The position numbers and the translations under genes are program-made. The notes under the pieces were generated by a model. It saw nothing but the letters and a program-made list of their open reading frames with translations, made no database searches and was not told the origin of the DNA. From positions 28,313,864 through 28,377,863 of the forward strand of contig NC_084465.1 of NCBI RefSeq assembly GCF_027409185.1: a stretch of DNA of 64,000 bases, in the 5' to 3' direction. Origin of the DNA: Cynocephalus volans (taxonomy: Eukaryota; Chordata; Mammalia; Dermoptera; Cynocephalidae). Numbering within the stretch: position 1 is the first letter of the stretch; the number at the start of each line of letters is the position of its first letter. Positions 1 to 11,173 of this stretch are shown in pieces.

Positions 1-472
1 TTCCTTACATGCACCTTCCTATTCCCAGGTAAAAGAGTCCCCGTGGTGCACAGCGAGGAACTGTAACCCCCAGGCTCCACCAATGCTTTGTAAATTAAGG
101 CTAATAGACTACCAGTGCCAGAATCATCTGAGTAATTTTAAAGATGTATATTGTTGGGCCTCAGACCAGTCCTGATGAATCACCTTTATGAAGCATGCCT
201 CAGGACCCATGTTTTTAATGCATATTCCTACCCCCTCAAATTTTCACGTACAAAGCAATCATTAAAACTACCGCTCTAAATAGCTAGAAGGATGGGAAAT
301 GGAGTTACATGGTTTATGGAAACATGAAGGTAGATCTTGTTACTTTCAGCCAAGGATCCTTGGAACTGGGGAAGAAATGAGGTTTTCTCTACTGGAAACC
401 CTACAGTATTACTAGCCCAAGAATAAGGAGGGAGAAGTTGAGCTAGGTGAGGGTATGTTGTGTGGTGGTGGT
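1..472. other. Intergenic flank beyond ARF5 3' end, nothing recognised
   Basis: No coding exon, RNA gene or clear interspersed repeat is visible. By human synteny the next gene in this direction would be FSCN3, but none of it is present. The short open frames here lack codon structure. Confidence 0.5.
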
Positions 473-503
473 AGAGTGAGTGAGTGAGTGAGTGAGTGAG
501 TGA

Positions 504-551
<48 letters not shown>
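473..551. repeat. Compound microsatellite (GAGT)n then (TG)n
   Basis: About nine GAGT units run into about 21 uninterrupted TG units. The open frames that read as Val-Cys or Thr-His runs are products of this repeat. It lies about 100 bp beyond the ARF5 polyadenylation signal, and a tract this pure is likely length-polymorphic. Confidence 0.97.
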
Positions 552-553
<2 letters not shown>

Positions 554-649
554 GGCTGTTGGTCCTGCAGCCTTAGCTGCTTTAAGTGTCTCTCATATTG
601 TCTTGCTGCACCCAATAACCCAGCGTCCTGCTTCTAGACTACAGACAAC

Positions 650-1050
650 ACTGTGTACAAATCACAGCAAATTTATTACCCAATATCCAGTGCCACATCA
701 TAGCACCACCCGAAGCCCTCATCTTCCCCCCAACCTGGCCCCAAGGGTACACCCAAAACAGAAAAAACAAAAGTAAACCCAGATCCCTGCTCCTCCTCTA
801 GAAGAGGGCCTTGGCCAGGAAGCCTCTACTACAGGTCCCAGCAGGCAGGAGAGTGGACCCCTCTGCACCCAGAGGGCGAGGCGCCAGGCTCCAACAACAG
901 AGAACATGCAGGCAGGAGCAGGAGCAGAGGCCTGTGTCTGTGGGGGAGGAGAAGTGGGAGGGAAGGGCACTGCCTGAGGAGTCCGGGAGTCTGGTCATCC
1001 CGGGGATGAACGCGGGAGCTTCTGGGCAGCAGGGGCCTGCCCCTGGCTGG
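650..1050 (-). other. ARF5: ARF5 3' untranslated region
   Basis: This is the sequence after the ARF5 TAA stop (1051-1053), read leftwards to just past an AATAAA signal. The roughly 400-base length is modest for a mammalian UTR. The distal end is inferred from the signal, not observed. Confidence 0.7.
672..677 (-). promoter_or_regulatory. ARF5: ARF5 polyadenylation signal AATAAA
   Basis: The plus strand reads TTTATT, so the minus strand carries a canonical AATAAA about 375 bases after the ARF5 stop codon. It is the first canonical hexamer I see downstream of the stop. Cleavage is expected 10-30 bases further left. Confidence 0.7.
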
Positions 1051-3665
<2,615 letters not shown>

Positions 3666-3821
3666 GGCGGGGCCCGGGGGAGGGGGAGCGGGCACGGACG
3701 CGGGGTGCGGGCTGGAACCGGCCGGCCGCGGGGGGATGGCCGCAGCAGCAGGAGGAGGAGGCGCCGCCGCCGCCCCCGCGCGTCCCGGCCAGCCAGACGT
3801 CACCGCGGGCCCGCCCCGCCC

Positions 3822-3900
3822 GGGCCCCGCCCCCGGCCCCGCCCCCGGCCCCGCCCCCGGCCCCGCCCCCGGCCCCCGCCCCCGGCCCCGCCCCCGGCCC
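3822..3900. repeat. GC-box minisatellite, 12-bp unit
   Basis: Roughly six copies of a 12-bp unit, GGCCCCGCCCCC, one of them with an extra C. Each unit contains a GGGGCGGGG-type Sp1 site on the minus strand. The array sits about 150-240 bp upstream of the ARF5 start codon, so copy number could affect promoter strength. Confidence 0.9.
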
Positions 3901-3965
3901 GCAGAGACACCAGCTGAGCCGTTTCCGCAGCCTGGCTGGGTCCCGCGCCTGCTGTAGGAGGACAC

Positions 3966-4850
3966 GGGTCTGGATCTCCCCTGATTATAGCGCGCCGGTC
4001 ACGCGTGTGGCCGCTGAAGCAGCAGCTCGAGTAGGGCTGAGAAAAGGCTTTGTCGCTCCACAGCGGCCCCAAGACCCATCTTCTGCGGCCGGCCGCTGGG
4101 CTTCGGTTAGTTGGGTGCAGCCCACTCGGGGCTCCAGTTTAGCTCTTGGGAACTAGCAGCACCGACTGTGTGCACCACGCTCCTTAAGGGAGCGGAGGCT
4201 GCGTGTCCTCCCATTTGCCCCCTCGGTTTCCACTGAGGCGCTTTGCGCGTAGTAGGTGGTTCAATGACTGTAGAAATCGCGTGAGGAGTGGGCCTTAGGT
4301 GGGGGAAGAAGATGCCCAAGTGCTGGCTAGCTTTCATGGTTCCTTAAAATGCCTGCTTTCTAGATCCCCAATCAGCAGAACCCGTTGGACATTTCCAGTC
4401 TTTGGCAGCGTGGTCGCAGACCCACTCTTGGACTACTGGAGAACTCTACCTTCGCCTCGATTGCCCTGCAAGCCGTACCTTTCAGTCTGGGCACAGGCAG
4501 CCTTTCTGAAATTCCTTTCTCAGTTTGCCACAGACTTGCGGACCTGGATTATTAATGCACACCCATCCAGGATTTTGTGAGGATCTTGCCTCTTAGACCT
4601 AAAGACATGTAATTTCTCCTCTTACTTTAGCATCTGAGGAGAATATAAGATAGGAATTAATTTGAATTTCTTCTTGTCAGTGAGTCAGTGCAAGTCACAT
4701 CTAATATATGTTTAACAAATGCTTGTTGGGTTGAACTGAATTTATAGGTTGCTCAGTGAAGCACGGGCAGGTGTTATGCCTATTCTGGAATCCCAGTGGG
4801 CTTGAATTGCTTATGGACTGGAGGTGAGCTGAGCTGGAAACCAGAAAACC
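3966..4850. other. ARF5-GCC1 spacer, nothing recognised
   Basis: CpG density falls away after about 4250. The open frames here are short and have no family resemblance that I recognise. Confidence 0.4.
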
Positions 4851-4854
4851 TTCA

Positions 4855-4930
4855 CTTATTCATTCACTCATTCAACAAATATTTATTGTGCCACCATGTG
4901 CCAGCACTGTTTCACACCTTAGTTCAAATC
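4855..4930. mobile_element. Ancient repeat fragment (L2/MIR type)
   Basis: It contains the hallmark ATTCAACAAATATTTATTG followed by a diverged copy of the common phrase TGTGCCAGGCACTG. The fragment is short and old, so subfamily was not assigned. Confidence 0.5.
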
Positions 4931-5364
4931 TCAATTCTGTGATTTTTTGAGGATTTGGCTTCAACAATTCTTATAACCCTTCAATCATTTTCTCATCTAT
5001 AAAAGGAGACATATTTATTTTAACTAACTAAAGGGGTTATGGTGAAAATCAATAATAAGATAATGTAATTGAATATTTTGTATAATGCAGCTGGATGCTA
5101 TCTGGGCCACCAAGAACCTGGGTCTGAACAGATCTCCATGGCCTGCCCCATCCTGACCCACAAAATGAATAACAAAAACAGACTTTGGGGACCAGGTATA
5201 AGTGAGTGCATGACTTTGCTTTAGTCTTCAGTCATAAACTTGCTTTCTCAAGAAGCTTTTATAAGGAAGGCCAAAGAGTACATTTAAAGGAGTCCAAATA
5301 TAATTACAGAACTAATGGTCACCAAGTCAGGTCAATTCTATATCTTTAGCTCTTTTATCGGCCT

Positions 5365-5615
5365 TGTTCTCTCCATCCCTGCTGTCACTACCCTATTTCA
5401 CTTGCCATCTCTTTCCCATGACTGAAAGAGCCTCCTCACAGGTCTCCTGCCCCTTTGTATCTCCATACTGTCACACAAGTCTTGATGATGCCCCTCTCTT
5501 GAGATTAAAATCCTTTAGTGTTTTACTATCACCCAAGATAAAATCTAAGTGCCTTTATGTGGCTTTGCCTCCCACGGATTTGTCACCTCTCTTCCCCCTG
5601 AGTGATGGAGCTGCA
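5365..5615 (+). mobile_element. L2 LINE fragment
   Basis: It resembles the part of the L2 3' region that reads as editing of clinical-style phrases such as AAGATAAAATCTAAGTGCC. It appears to resume at about 6175, after a roughly 500-bp interruption. Confidence 0.5.
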
Positions 5616-5644
5616 AAAGGATTTCTCAAAGCCCATTTCTTCTG

Positions 5645-6170
5645 AGCAGTGAGAGACCCTGAAGGGGTTAATTTCCCAGAATGCTCAAGAGTGAGGCATT
5701 CCTTCCTTGGGAAATTAACCATGAATTGGGGTTCTCTCCCCATATTTATTTTCCAGACCAGGAAGTTACCAAAAAAAGAACATAGGTGTGGTAATAGTTT
5801 AACAATAGAAGCTGGTAACAAGCAAAATGACATTCCATAAGGCAGTTTGCAAAAGGTTAAGTCAATCCACCAACAAAAGCTTGATCTTAGCAAACACTCT
5901 CTTTCCCTACAGCAGCTTCCTAGTATCTTTACATATCAATCAAGTAACTTGAGCCAGCAACCTTGTTGTGTTACAATTCTTTATCTTACAATAGAGACTT
6001 TTGGCCTGGGGAAGTTTCCTGTCTTTTGCAAGGTTAACATTTTTATATGTACTTTTAAGAAGTTAGGCTAAACCTCAAACTACAGGGAACTAGACTCTGT
6101 GAAATATATTTGCTTTATAAATGTAAGTATACCCCACACCTTTAAGTGGGTCCCCAACTTTGTGCCAGCC
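5645..6170. mobile_element. Unclassified insertion interrupting an L2, LTR-like
   Basis: About 0.5 kb separates two consecutive parts of one L2. It begins near a TGAGAGACC sequence and has a TATA-like stretch (GCTTTATAAATG) near its right end, which would suit a solo LTR. I could not identify clear TG...CA ends or a target duplication, so this is a guess. Confidence 0.3.
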
Positions 6171-6174
6171 CATC

Positions 6175-6565
6175 TGTTGCCACCTCCTTCACATATCCTA
6201 AGCTACTGCCTTAAGGTGATTCTTAATATTTCCTAGGTAAGGTTCTCTCATGCCCAGAAATCCTTGAGATCTTTTCCACTTGCCTGGAATGCTGGTTCCC
6301 TCATCTCTAGTTAGATGGACAAATATTACTCATCCTTCACATTCCAAAGTATTTTCCCTGAGAACCTTCTGTGCCTCCCCTAGACAGGCCTCCCTTCTCT
6401 TAACTTCCATACCCCTTTGAATATACCCATGCATACTGGTATGATAGCAAGACTTGTTTGCATATCTAGTTCCTCATTAGATTGTGAGCTCCTTAAGGGT
6501 GAGGCTATGTCTCTTCACTGGTGGTATCACCTGGCACAGCACTTGGAATACTGAGAGTCAGATTG
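6175..6565 (+). mobile_element. L2 LINE 3' part
   Basis: It carries typical L2 3'-end wording: CTGGAATGCTGGTTCCCTC, then ATTGTGAGCTCCTTAAGGG, then CACCTGGCACAGCACTTGG. It continues the fragment ending near 5615. Confidence 0.6.
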
Positions 6566-6578
6566 ATTTGGATAAGAT

Positions 6579-6768
6579 TTCTTTTTTTTTTTTTTTTAAT
6601 TTTTTATAAAGATGACCAGTAAGAGGATTTTAACCCTTGACTTGGTGTTGCCAGCACCACGCTCTCCCAAGTGAGCCACGGGCTGGCCATCCCAATGTAG
6701 GGATCCCAACCTGTGACCCTGGTGTTATCAGCACCACACTCTCCCAGGTGAGCCACCGGCCGGCCCCT
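6579..6768 (-). mobile_element. Dimeric tRNA-Ile-like SINE (CYN-like)
   Basis: Reading the minus strand, two tRNA-like units each end in a GGGTT...GGATCCC B-box-like segment, followed by a poly(A) tail (T tract at 6579-6598). The units are diverged from the copy at 6992, but the layout is the same. Confidence 0.8.
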
Positions 6769-6965
6769 TGGATAGGATTTCTAAACTTAGTAGTTGTGTG
6801 ACCTTGGGCATGTTACTTAACCTCTCTGTGCCTCATGTTCCCATATCTGGAAAACAGTGCTAATGATACCCTCTGAGCAGAATTACTGTAAAGACTAAAT
6901 AGCAAGACACTTGTGAGGCTCCTTGCATGTAGTCGGCACTCAGGATGGATCTCATGGCTATAGAG
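6769..6965 (+). mobile_element. MIR SINE
   Basis: It contains the MIR core GTGTGACCTTGGGCATGTTACTTAACC, then CTCTGTGCCTCA and a degraded 3' part. Boundaries are approximate. It is immediately followed by the SINE at 6992. Confidence 0.8.
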
Positions 6966-6991
6966 TGTCCTCCATAAATATTTGTTGAATA

Positions 6992-7159
6992 GGGCCGGCC
7001 CGTGGCTCACTCGGGAGAGTGCGGTGCTGGTAACACCAAGGCCACGGGTTCGGATCCCTATATAGGGATGGCCAGTTCGCTCACTGGCTGAGCGTGGTAC
7101 TGACAACACCAAGCCAAGGGTTAAGATCCCCTTACCGGTCACCTTAAAAAAAAAAAAAA
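6992..7159 (+). mobile_element. Dimeric tRNA-Ile-like SINE with target duplications
   Basis: Two tandem tRNA-like units (first from GGGCCGGCCCGTGGCTCAC, second from GGATGGCCAGTTCGCTCAC) are followed by an A tract. The element is flanked by perfect TTGTTGAATA direct repeats at 6982-6991 and 7160-7169, which fixes its ends. There is no separate SINE body beyond the tRNA units. That agrees with what is known of simple tRNA SINEs such as colugo CYN. Confidence 0.92.
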
Positions 7160-7359
7160 TTGTTGAATAAACTGCAGAACTAAGGAAGAGCACTCACTAT
7201 TATAGTATACGCTTTCTAGGTGCCAAGCACTGTGCTAGAAAGGGCTGCAGTTTTCGTGCGTCTAAATGGGAGTCTTAATTGTTGCCCTTTATGGGACATG
7301 GATCTGAGGGGATTTTTTAGGGACATGGATCTGAGCCCCAAAGCGTTGGACGCGTCGTT

Positions 7360-8035
7360 CACCCGGGTATTTGGTAAGAAGGCAGTGCGACGTCGCCCCC
7401 TGTCGCTCGCTGATCGCAGCCCGAGGGCAATTTCTGGCGCCCTCACCAAACCATCACTCTCATGTCCTCGACCTTGCTTATTACGCTCTTCCCAATACCG
7501 GTCCTCAGCTGCGGGCGCCCCAGGTGAGTTCTCAACGGGCCACCCCCCCCCCACCAGCCGAAGTGGCCCCGCCCACCTCGCGCCCACGGGGGCGGAGCTC
7601 TTGGCGTCGTGCTGTCGTCGCTTCCGGCGGACCCGGAAGCGCCGTTGTCGGCCGGTCGCGGTAGTTAGGAAGTTTAGATGAACCCACGCTCAGCCTAAGC
7701 CCTCGGCCGACCTGGGGCCGAGGGGCCGACCCGGGCTGCGGCGGCCCGGTCGAGCGGAGAGGGCGGGGCGGCTTCTGGGCCAGTGCTGGCGAGCCCTGGC
7801 AGGGCGCTCTTCTCGTGCCAGCGTCGCCCCGCCTCCAGGGTAGGACCCGCTCCTGCCCTCCGGGCCTGGGACCCGGCGGGCGCTTCTGCGAGGCTGCCCG
7901 GCCGCTCCGCATCCGGTCCCGGGCAGCTGGGTGGAGCGGGGGTGCGGCACGCGGCCGGACGGCCTCCTCCCCGTCTTTGCGGCCTTCTCCCGGGCTGCCC
8001 AAACGCTGACGTGGAACAGCCTGTTCAGAAACCCC
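7360..8035 (+). promoter_or_regulatory. GCC1: CpG island promoter and 5'UTR of GCC1
   Basis: A CpG-dense block leads into the GCC1 ATG at 8036. It includes an ETS-like CTTCCGG segment near 7620 (GTCGCTTCCGGCGGACC and a following CCGGAAGC). The start of transcription is not visible, but 7600-7700 is plausible. In-frame sequence from 7931 is open without an ATG. Confidence 0.7.
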
Positions 8036-9067
8036 ATGGAGAAGTTTGGGATGAATTTCGGGGGCGGCCCGAGCAAAAAGGACCTGCTGGAGACCATAGA
8101 GACGCAGAAGCAGCAGCTCCTCCAGTACCAGGCACGGCTCAAGGATGTGGTCCGCGCCTATAAAAGCCTGCTGAAGGAGAAGGAGGCGCTGGAGGCCAGC
8201 ATCAAGGTGCTGTCGGTATCCCACGAGGCGGATGTGGGCCTTGCTGGTGTCCAGCCTCCAGGCCTCACCTTTCCTGACTCTGTGGATGATCGATGCTCCA
8301 CCCACAGCGAGGATAGCACTGGGACCGCCACCAGCTTGGATACTGCGGCCAGTCTCACCAGCACTAAGGGTGAGTTTGGGGTAGAAGATGACAGACCGAC
8401 CCGTGGACCACCACCTCCAAAGTCTGAAGAGGCCAGTGGGTCTGAGAGTGGTGTTAGCAGTAGCAGCGGGGATGGGCCGTTTGCTGGTGGGGAGGTGGAC
8501 AAAAGATTGCAACAGCTGAGGACTCAGTTGGCTACTTTGACCAGCTCTTTGGCTACAGTCACCCAGGAGAAGTCTCGCATGGAGGCTTCTTACTTGGCTG
8601 ACAAGAAGAAGATGAAACAGGACTTAGAGGATACCAATAAAAAGGCAGAGGAGGAGAGGGGCCGTCTGGAGGGAGAACTGAAGGGGCTGCAGGAGCAGAT
8701 CGCAGAAACCAAAGCCCGACTTATCACGCAACAGCATGATCGTGCCCAAGAGCAGAGTGACCATGCTTTGATGCTGCGTGAGCTCCAGAAACTGCTGCAG
8801 GAGGAGAGGACCCAGCGCCAGGACTTGGAGCTGCGGTTAGAAGAGACCCGAGAAGCCTTGGCGGGGCGGGCATATGCAGCTGAACAGATGGAAGGGTTTG
8901 AACTGCAGACCAAGCAGCTGACCCAGAAGGTGGCGGAGCTGAAAGGTGAGCTGCAGGCCATTCGAGATGAGAAGAATCAACCAGATCCCCGGCTGCAAGA
9001 ACTTCAGGAAGAGGCTGCCCGCCTTAAGAGTCATTTCCAGGCTCAGTTGCAGCAAGAAATGAGGAAG
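8036..9067 (+). CDS. GCC1: GCC1 coding exon 1
   Basis: Encodes residues 1-344 and ends QQEMRK. Translation past the donor stops soon after (VITLIFFKH), which supports splicing at GTAATT. The ATG at 8036 was chosen because the open upstream frame only offers a GTG. Confidence 0.95.
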
Positions 9068-11173
9068 GTAATTACCCTCATCTTCTTCAAACATTAGTTA
9101 TTTAACCTGGAGTGGGAATAGGGTCCCCCCGCCCCTTTGGTAATAAGAACTAAATAGCTACACTGTCATTTTTGATACTACCTGAAAAGTTCCATTAGTG
9201 ACTCCTGGGAAATACCATTCTGTCTGGTGTTGACAGTATCCACAGAATGTGCTTCCAACAAGATGTGGAGTTTCTGTGTGTAGGCTGGGTTGGAGCCAGT
9301 CAGCCCTGAGCTTCTGGGCATTGGCATCTTACCAGCTGTGCTCTATGAAGCAACACTGTGGCAGCTGTACAGTGAAAGGTAGGTTGGCTGAAGGCAAAGG
9401 GGATTTTCTCAGAAGAAATAACCTCTTGTAATTGCTTTTAGTCAAGATTTGCCTTTTCGGGAAAAGTGCTATTTTAAGGTGACTTCTTTCAATATGGAGA
9501 GAGATCCAACTCAGTTTTGAACTGCCAGGAATATTGGAAGAAGAAAAGAATGTTGTATGATTTCTTAATAAGATTTGGGGAAGCACATGATAAACAACAG
9601 CAACATACTTTATGTGTGAGCTAGGTAGAAAGTGGAAGTACTAAAGCAGAACAACAGCAGGTATACAAAGGTACTTAATATTCTTTGGTATAATATGTGC
9701 CTTGGAACAGAACCCAAGCAGGTTACAAGAAATTTTGTTATCTCTGGAATCAACAGAAAATCCCCAATTCACATTCTTGCCAAGCCGTCCCAATCCTGTG
9801 ACCCTTTTGCTCCCCTCTCTCAAAGTTTCCTGTAGGGCTTTTCTGGATGCATTTTTATCTGTTCCCTTGCTTTGCAGACCGCCCTTGCAGAGGATCAACT
9901 CCGCCAGCAGTCTCAGGTGGAAGAGCAGAGGGTGGCAGCTCTAGAGAATCAAATATCCGAGGTGTCTGAACTGCTAGGCACCTATGAGAAAGCCAAGCAG
10001 AGGGACCAGCTGGCCATGCAGAAACTAAAGGAGCGCATTCTGCAGCTGGACTTGGAGAACAAGACGTTGGCTCTTGCGGCCTCCAGCCGGTCCACTCTAG
10101 ACAGCTATGGAGAGGAGTCCAATCTGGATGTCAATGTCCTGAAGGATAAGATGGAGAAGCTGAAGAGGCTGTTGCAGGTTGCAGCCAGGAAAAGCCAGGT
10201 GACCCTGGATGTGGAGAAACTCTGCGATGTGGAGGTAATGCCCAGCTCAGAGACTGCTGATGGGGAGAAGGCCACTGCCCTCTACTACCAACAGGAGCTG
10301 AAACAGCTGAAGGAAGAGTTTGAGAGGTACAAGATGAGGGCTCAGGTCGTCTTGAAGAGCAAGAACACCAAAGATGGCAACCTGGCGAAGGAGCTGGAGG
10401 CAGCCCAGGAGCAGCTTGCAGAGCTAAAGGAGAAGTATATCTCTCTACGGCTGTCCTGTGAGGAACTTGAGCGCCAGCGCCAGCAGGAGGCTGAGAACTG
10501 GAAGCAGGAGCTGGCCCGGCTGCAGCAGCTCCACCGGCAGGAGCTGGAGCAGAGTCAGCTGGACTTCAGGGACCGCACACTGAAACTGGAGGAGGAGCTG
10601 CACAAGCAGCGGGACCGTGCTCTGGCTGTGCTTGCCGAGAAGGACTTGGAGCTGGAGCAACTGCGTTCTGTGGCTTTGTCCTCTGGGCTGCCGGGACGCA
10701 GAAGCCCTGTGGGTGGTGGGGGGCCTGGGGACCCAGCTGACACATCTTCCCCAGATAGCCTGACCCAAGCATTGCAGTTTGCTGCTGCCAACGAGCCCAC
10801 TTTCTTCCTGTATGCCGAGCAGTTGGCCCGCAAGGAGGTGGAGATCACATCGCTGAGAAAGCAGAAACACAGGCTGGAGGTAGAGGTGCATCAGCTGCAG
10901 GATCGGCTGCTGGAGGAGGGGGAGAGGCATCGCGAGGAGGTTGGAGCCCTGCAGAGCCACATCGAAAAGAACATCAGGGACCAGAGCAGGGAGGGAGCCA
11001 ACCTGGAATACCTCAAGAACATCATCTACCGCTTCCTGACCTTACCTGACACCCTGGGCCGCCAGCAGACTCTCACAGCCATACTGACTATCTTGCACTT
11101 CAGTCCAGAGGAGAAACAAGTGATAATGAGGCTCCAAACCAGTGGTAGCTGGTGGCCTTCTGGCAAGAGATGA
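8036..11173 (+). CDS. GCC1: GRIP and coiled-coil domain-containing protein 1, two coding exons
   Basis: This is a golgin of the trans-Golgi network that tethers vesicles and is recruited to Golgi membranes through its GRIP domain by ARL1-type GTPases. Exon 1 (8036-9067) encodes residues 1-344 and exon 2 (9878-11173) residues 345-775, giving 775 residues, the length known for GCC1. The start MEKFGMNFGGGPSKKDLL is the family N terminus. The middle is Gln/Glu/Leu-rich heptad sequence, with a Ser-rich acidic linker around residues 85-155 that breaks the first coiled coil. The GRIP domain lies at about 713-763 and includes LEYLKNIIYRFL, where Tyr722 is in the position of the conserved GRIP tyrosine. 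The donor is GAGGAAG|GTAATT and the acceptor TTTGCAG|ACC, both phase 0. No disruption was seen. It is transcribed away from ARF5. Confidence 0.97.
9068..9877 (+). other. GCC1: GCC1 intron
   Basis: An 810-bp phase-0 intron with a GTAATT donor and a pyrimidine-rich TTCCCTTGCTTTGCAG acceptor. No repeat or nested gene was recognised inside. Confidence 0.9.
9878..11173 (+). CDS. GCC1: GCC1 coding exon 2
   Basis: Encodes residues 345-775 from TALAEDQLRQQ to SWWPSGKR and the TGA stop at 11171-11173. It holds the second half of the coiled coil, a Gly/Pro-rich break around residues 612-635, and the C-terminal GRIP domain. Confidence 0.96.
   Translation, partial: TALAEDQLRQQSQVEEQRVAALENQISEVSELLGTYEKAKQRDQLAMQKLKERILQLDLENKTLALAASSRSTLDSYGEESNLDVNVLKDKMEKLKRLLQVAARKSQVTLDVEKLCDVEVMPSSETADGEKATALYYQQELKQLKEEFERYKMRAQVVLKSKNTKDGNLAKELEAAQEQLAELKEKYISLRLSCEELERQRQQEAENWKQELARLQQLHRQELEQSQLDFRDRTLKLEEELHKQRDRALAVLAEKDLELEQLRSVALSSGLPGRRSPVGGGGPGDPADTSSPDSLTQALQFAAANEPTFFLYAEQLARKEVEITSLRKQKHRLEVEVHQLQDRLLEEGERHREEVGALQSHIEKNIRDQSREGANLEYLKNIIYRFLTLPDTLGRQQTLTAILTILHFSPEEKQVIMRLQTSGSWWPSGKR

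Noticed and set aside
412-776. Open frames with Val-Cys or Thr-His runs
   Set aside because: They translate the (TG)n/(GAGT)n microsatellite and have no other support.
6992-7159. Functional tRNA-Ile gene
   Set aside because: The tRNA-like units are degenerate, dimeric, followed by poly(A) and flanked by target duplications, so they are SINEs.
7931-8035. N-terminal extension of GCC1 in the same frame
   Set aside because: The frame is open, but the first codon is GTG and no in-frame ATG precedes 8036. The protein from 8036 has the known GCC1 length and start.
8158-8961. Antisense frames over GCC1 exon 1
   Set aside because: Shadows of the coding strand with no homology.
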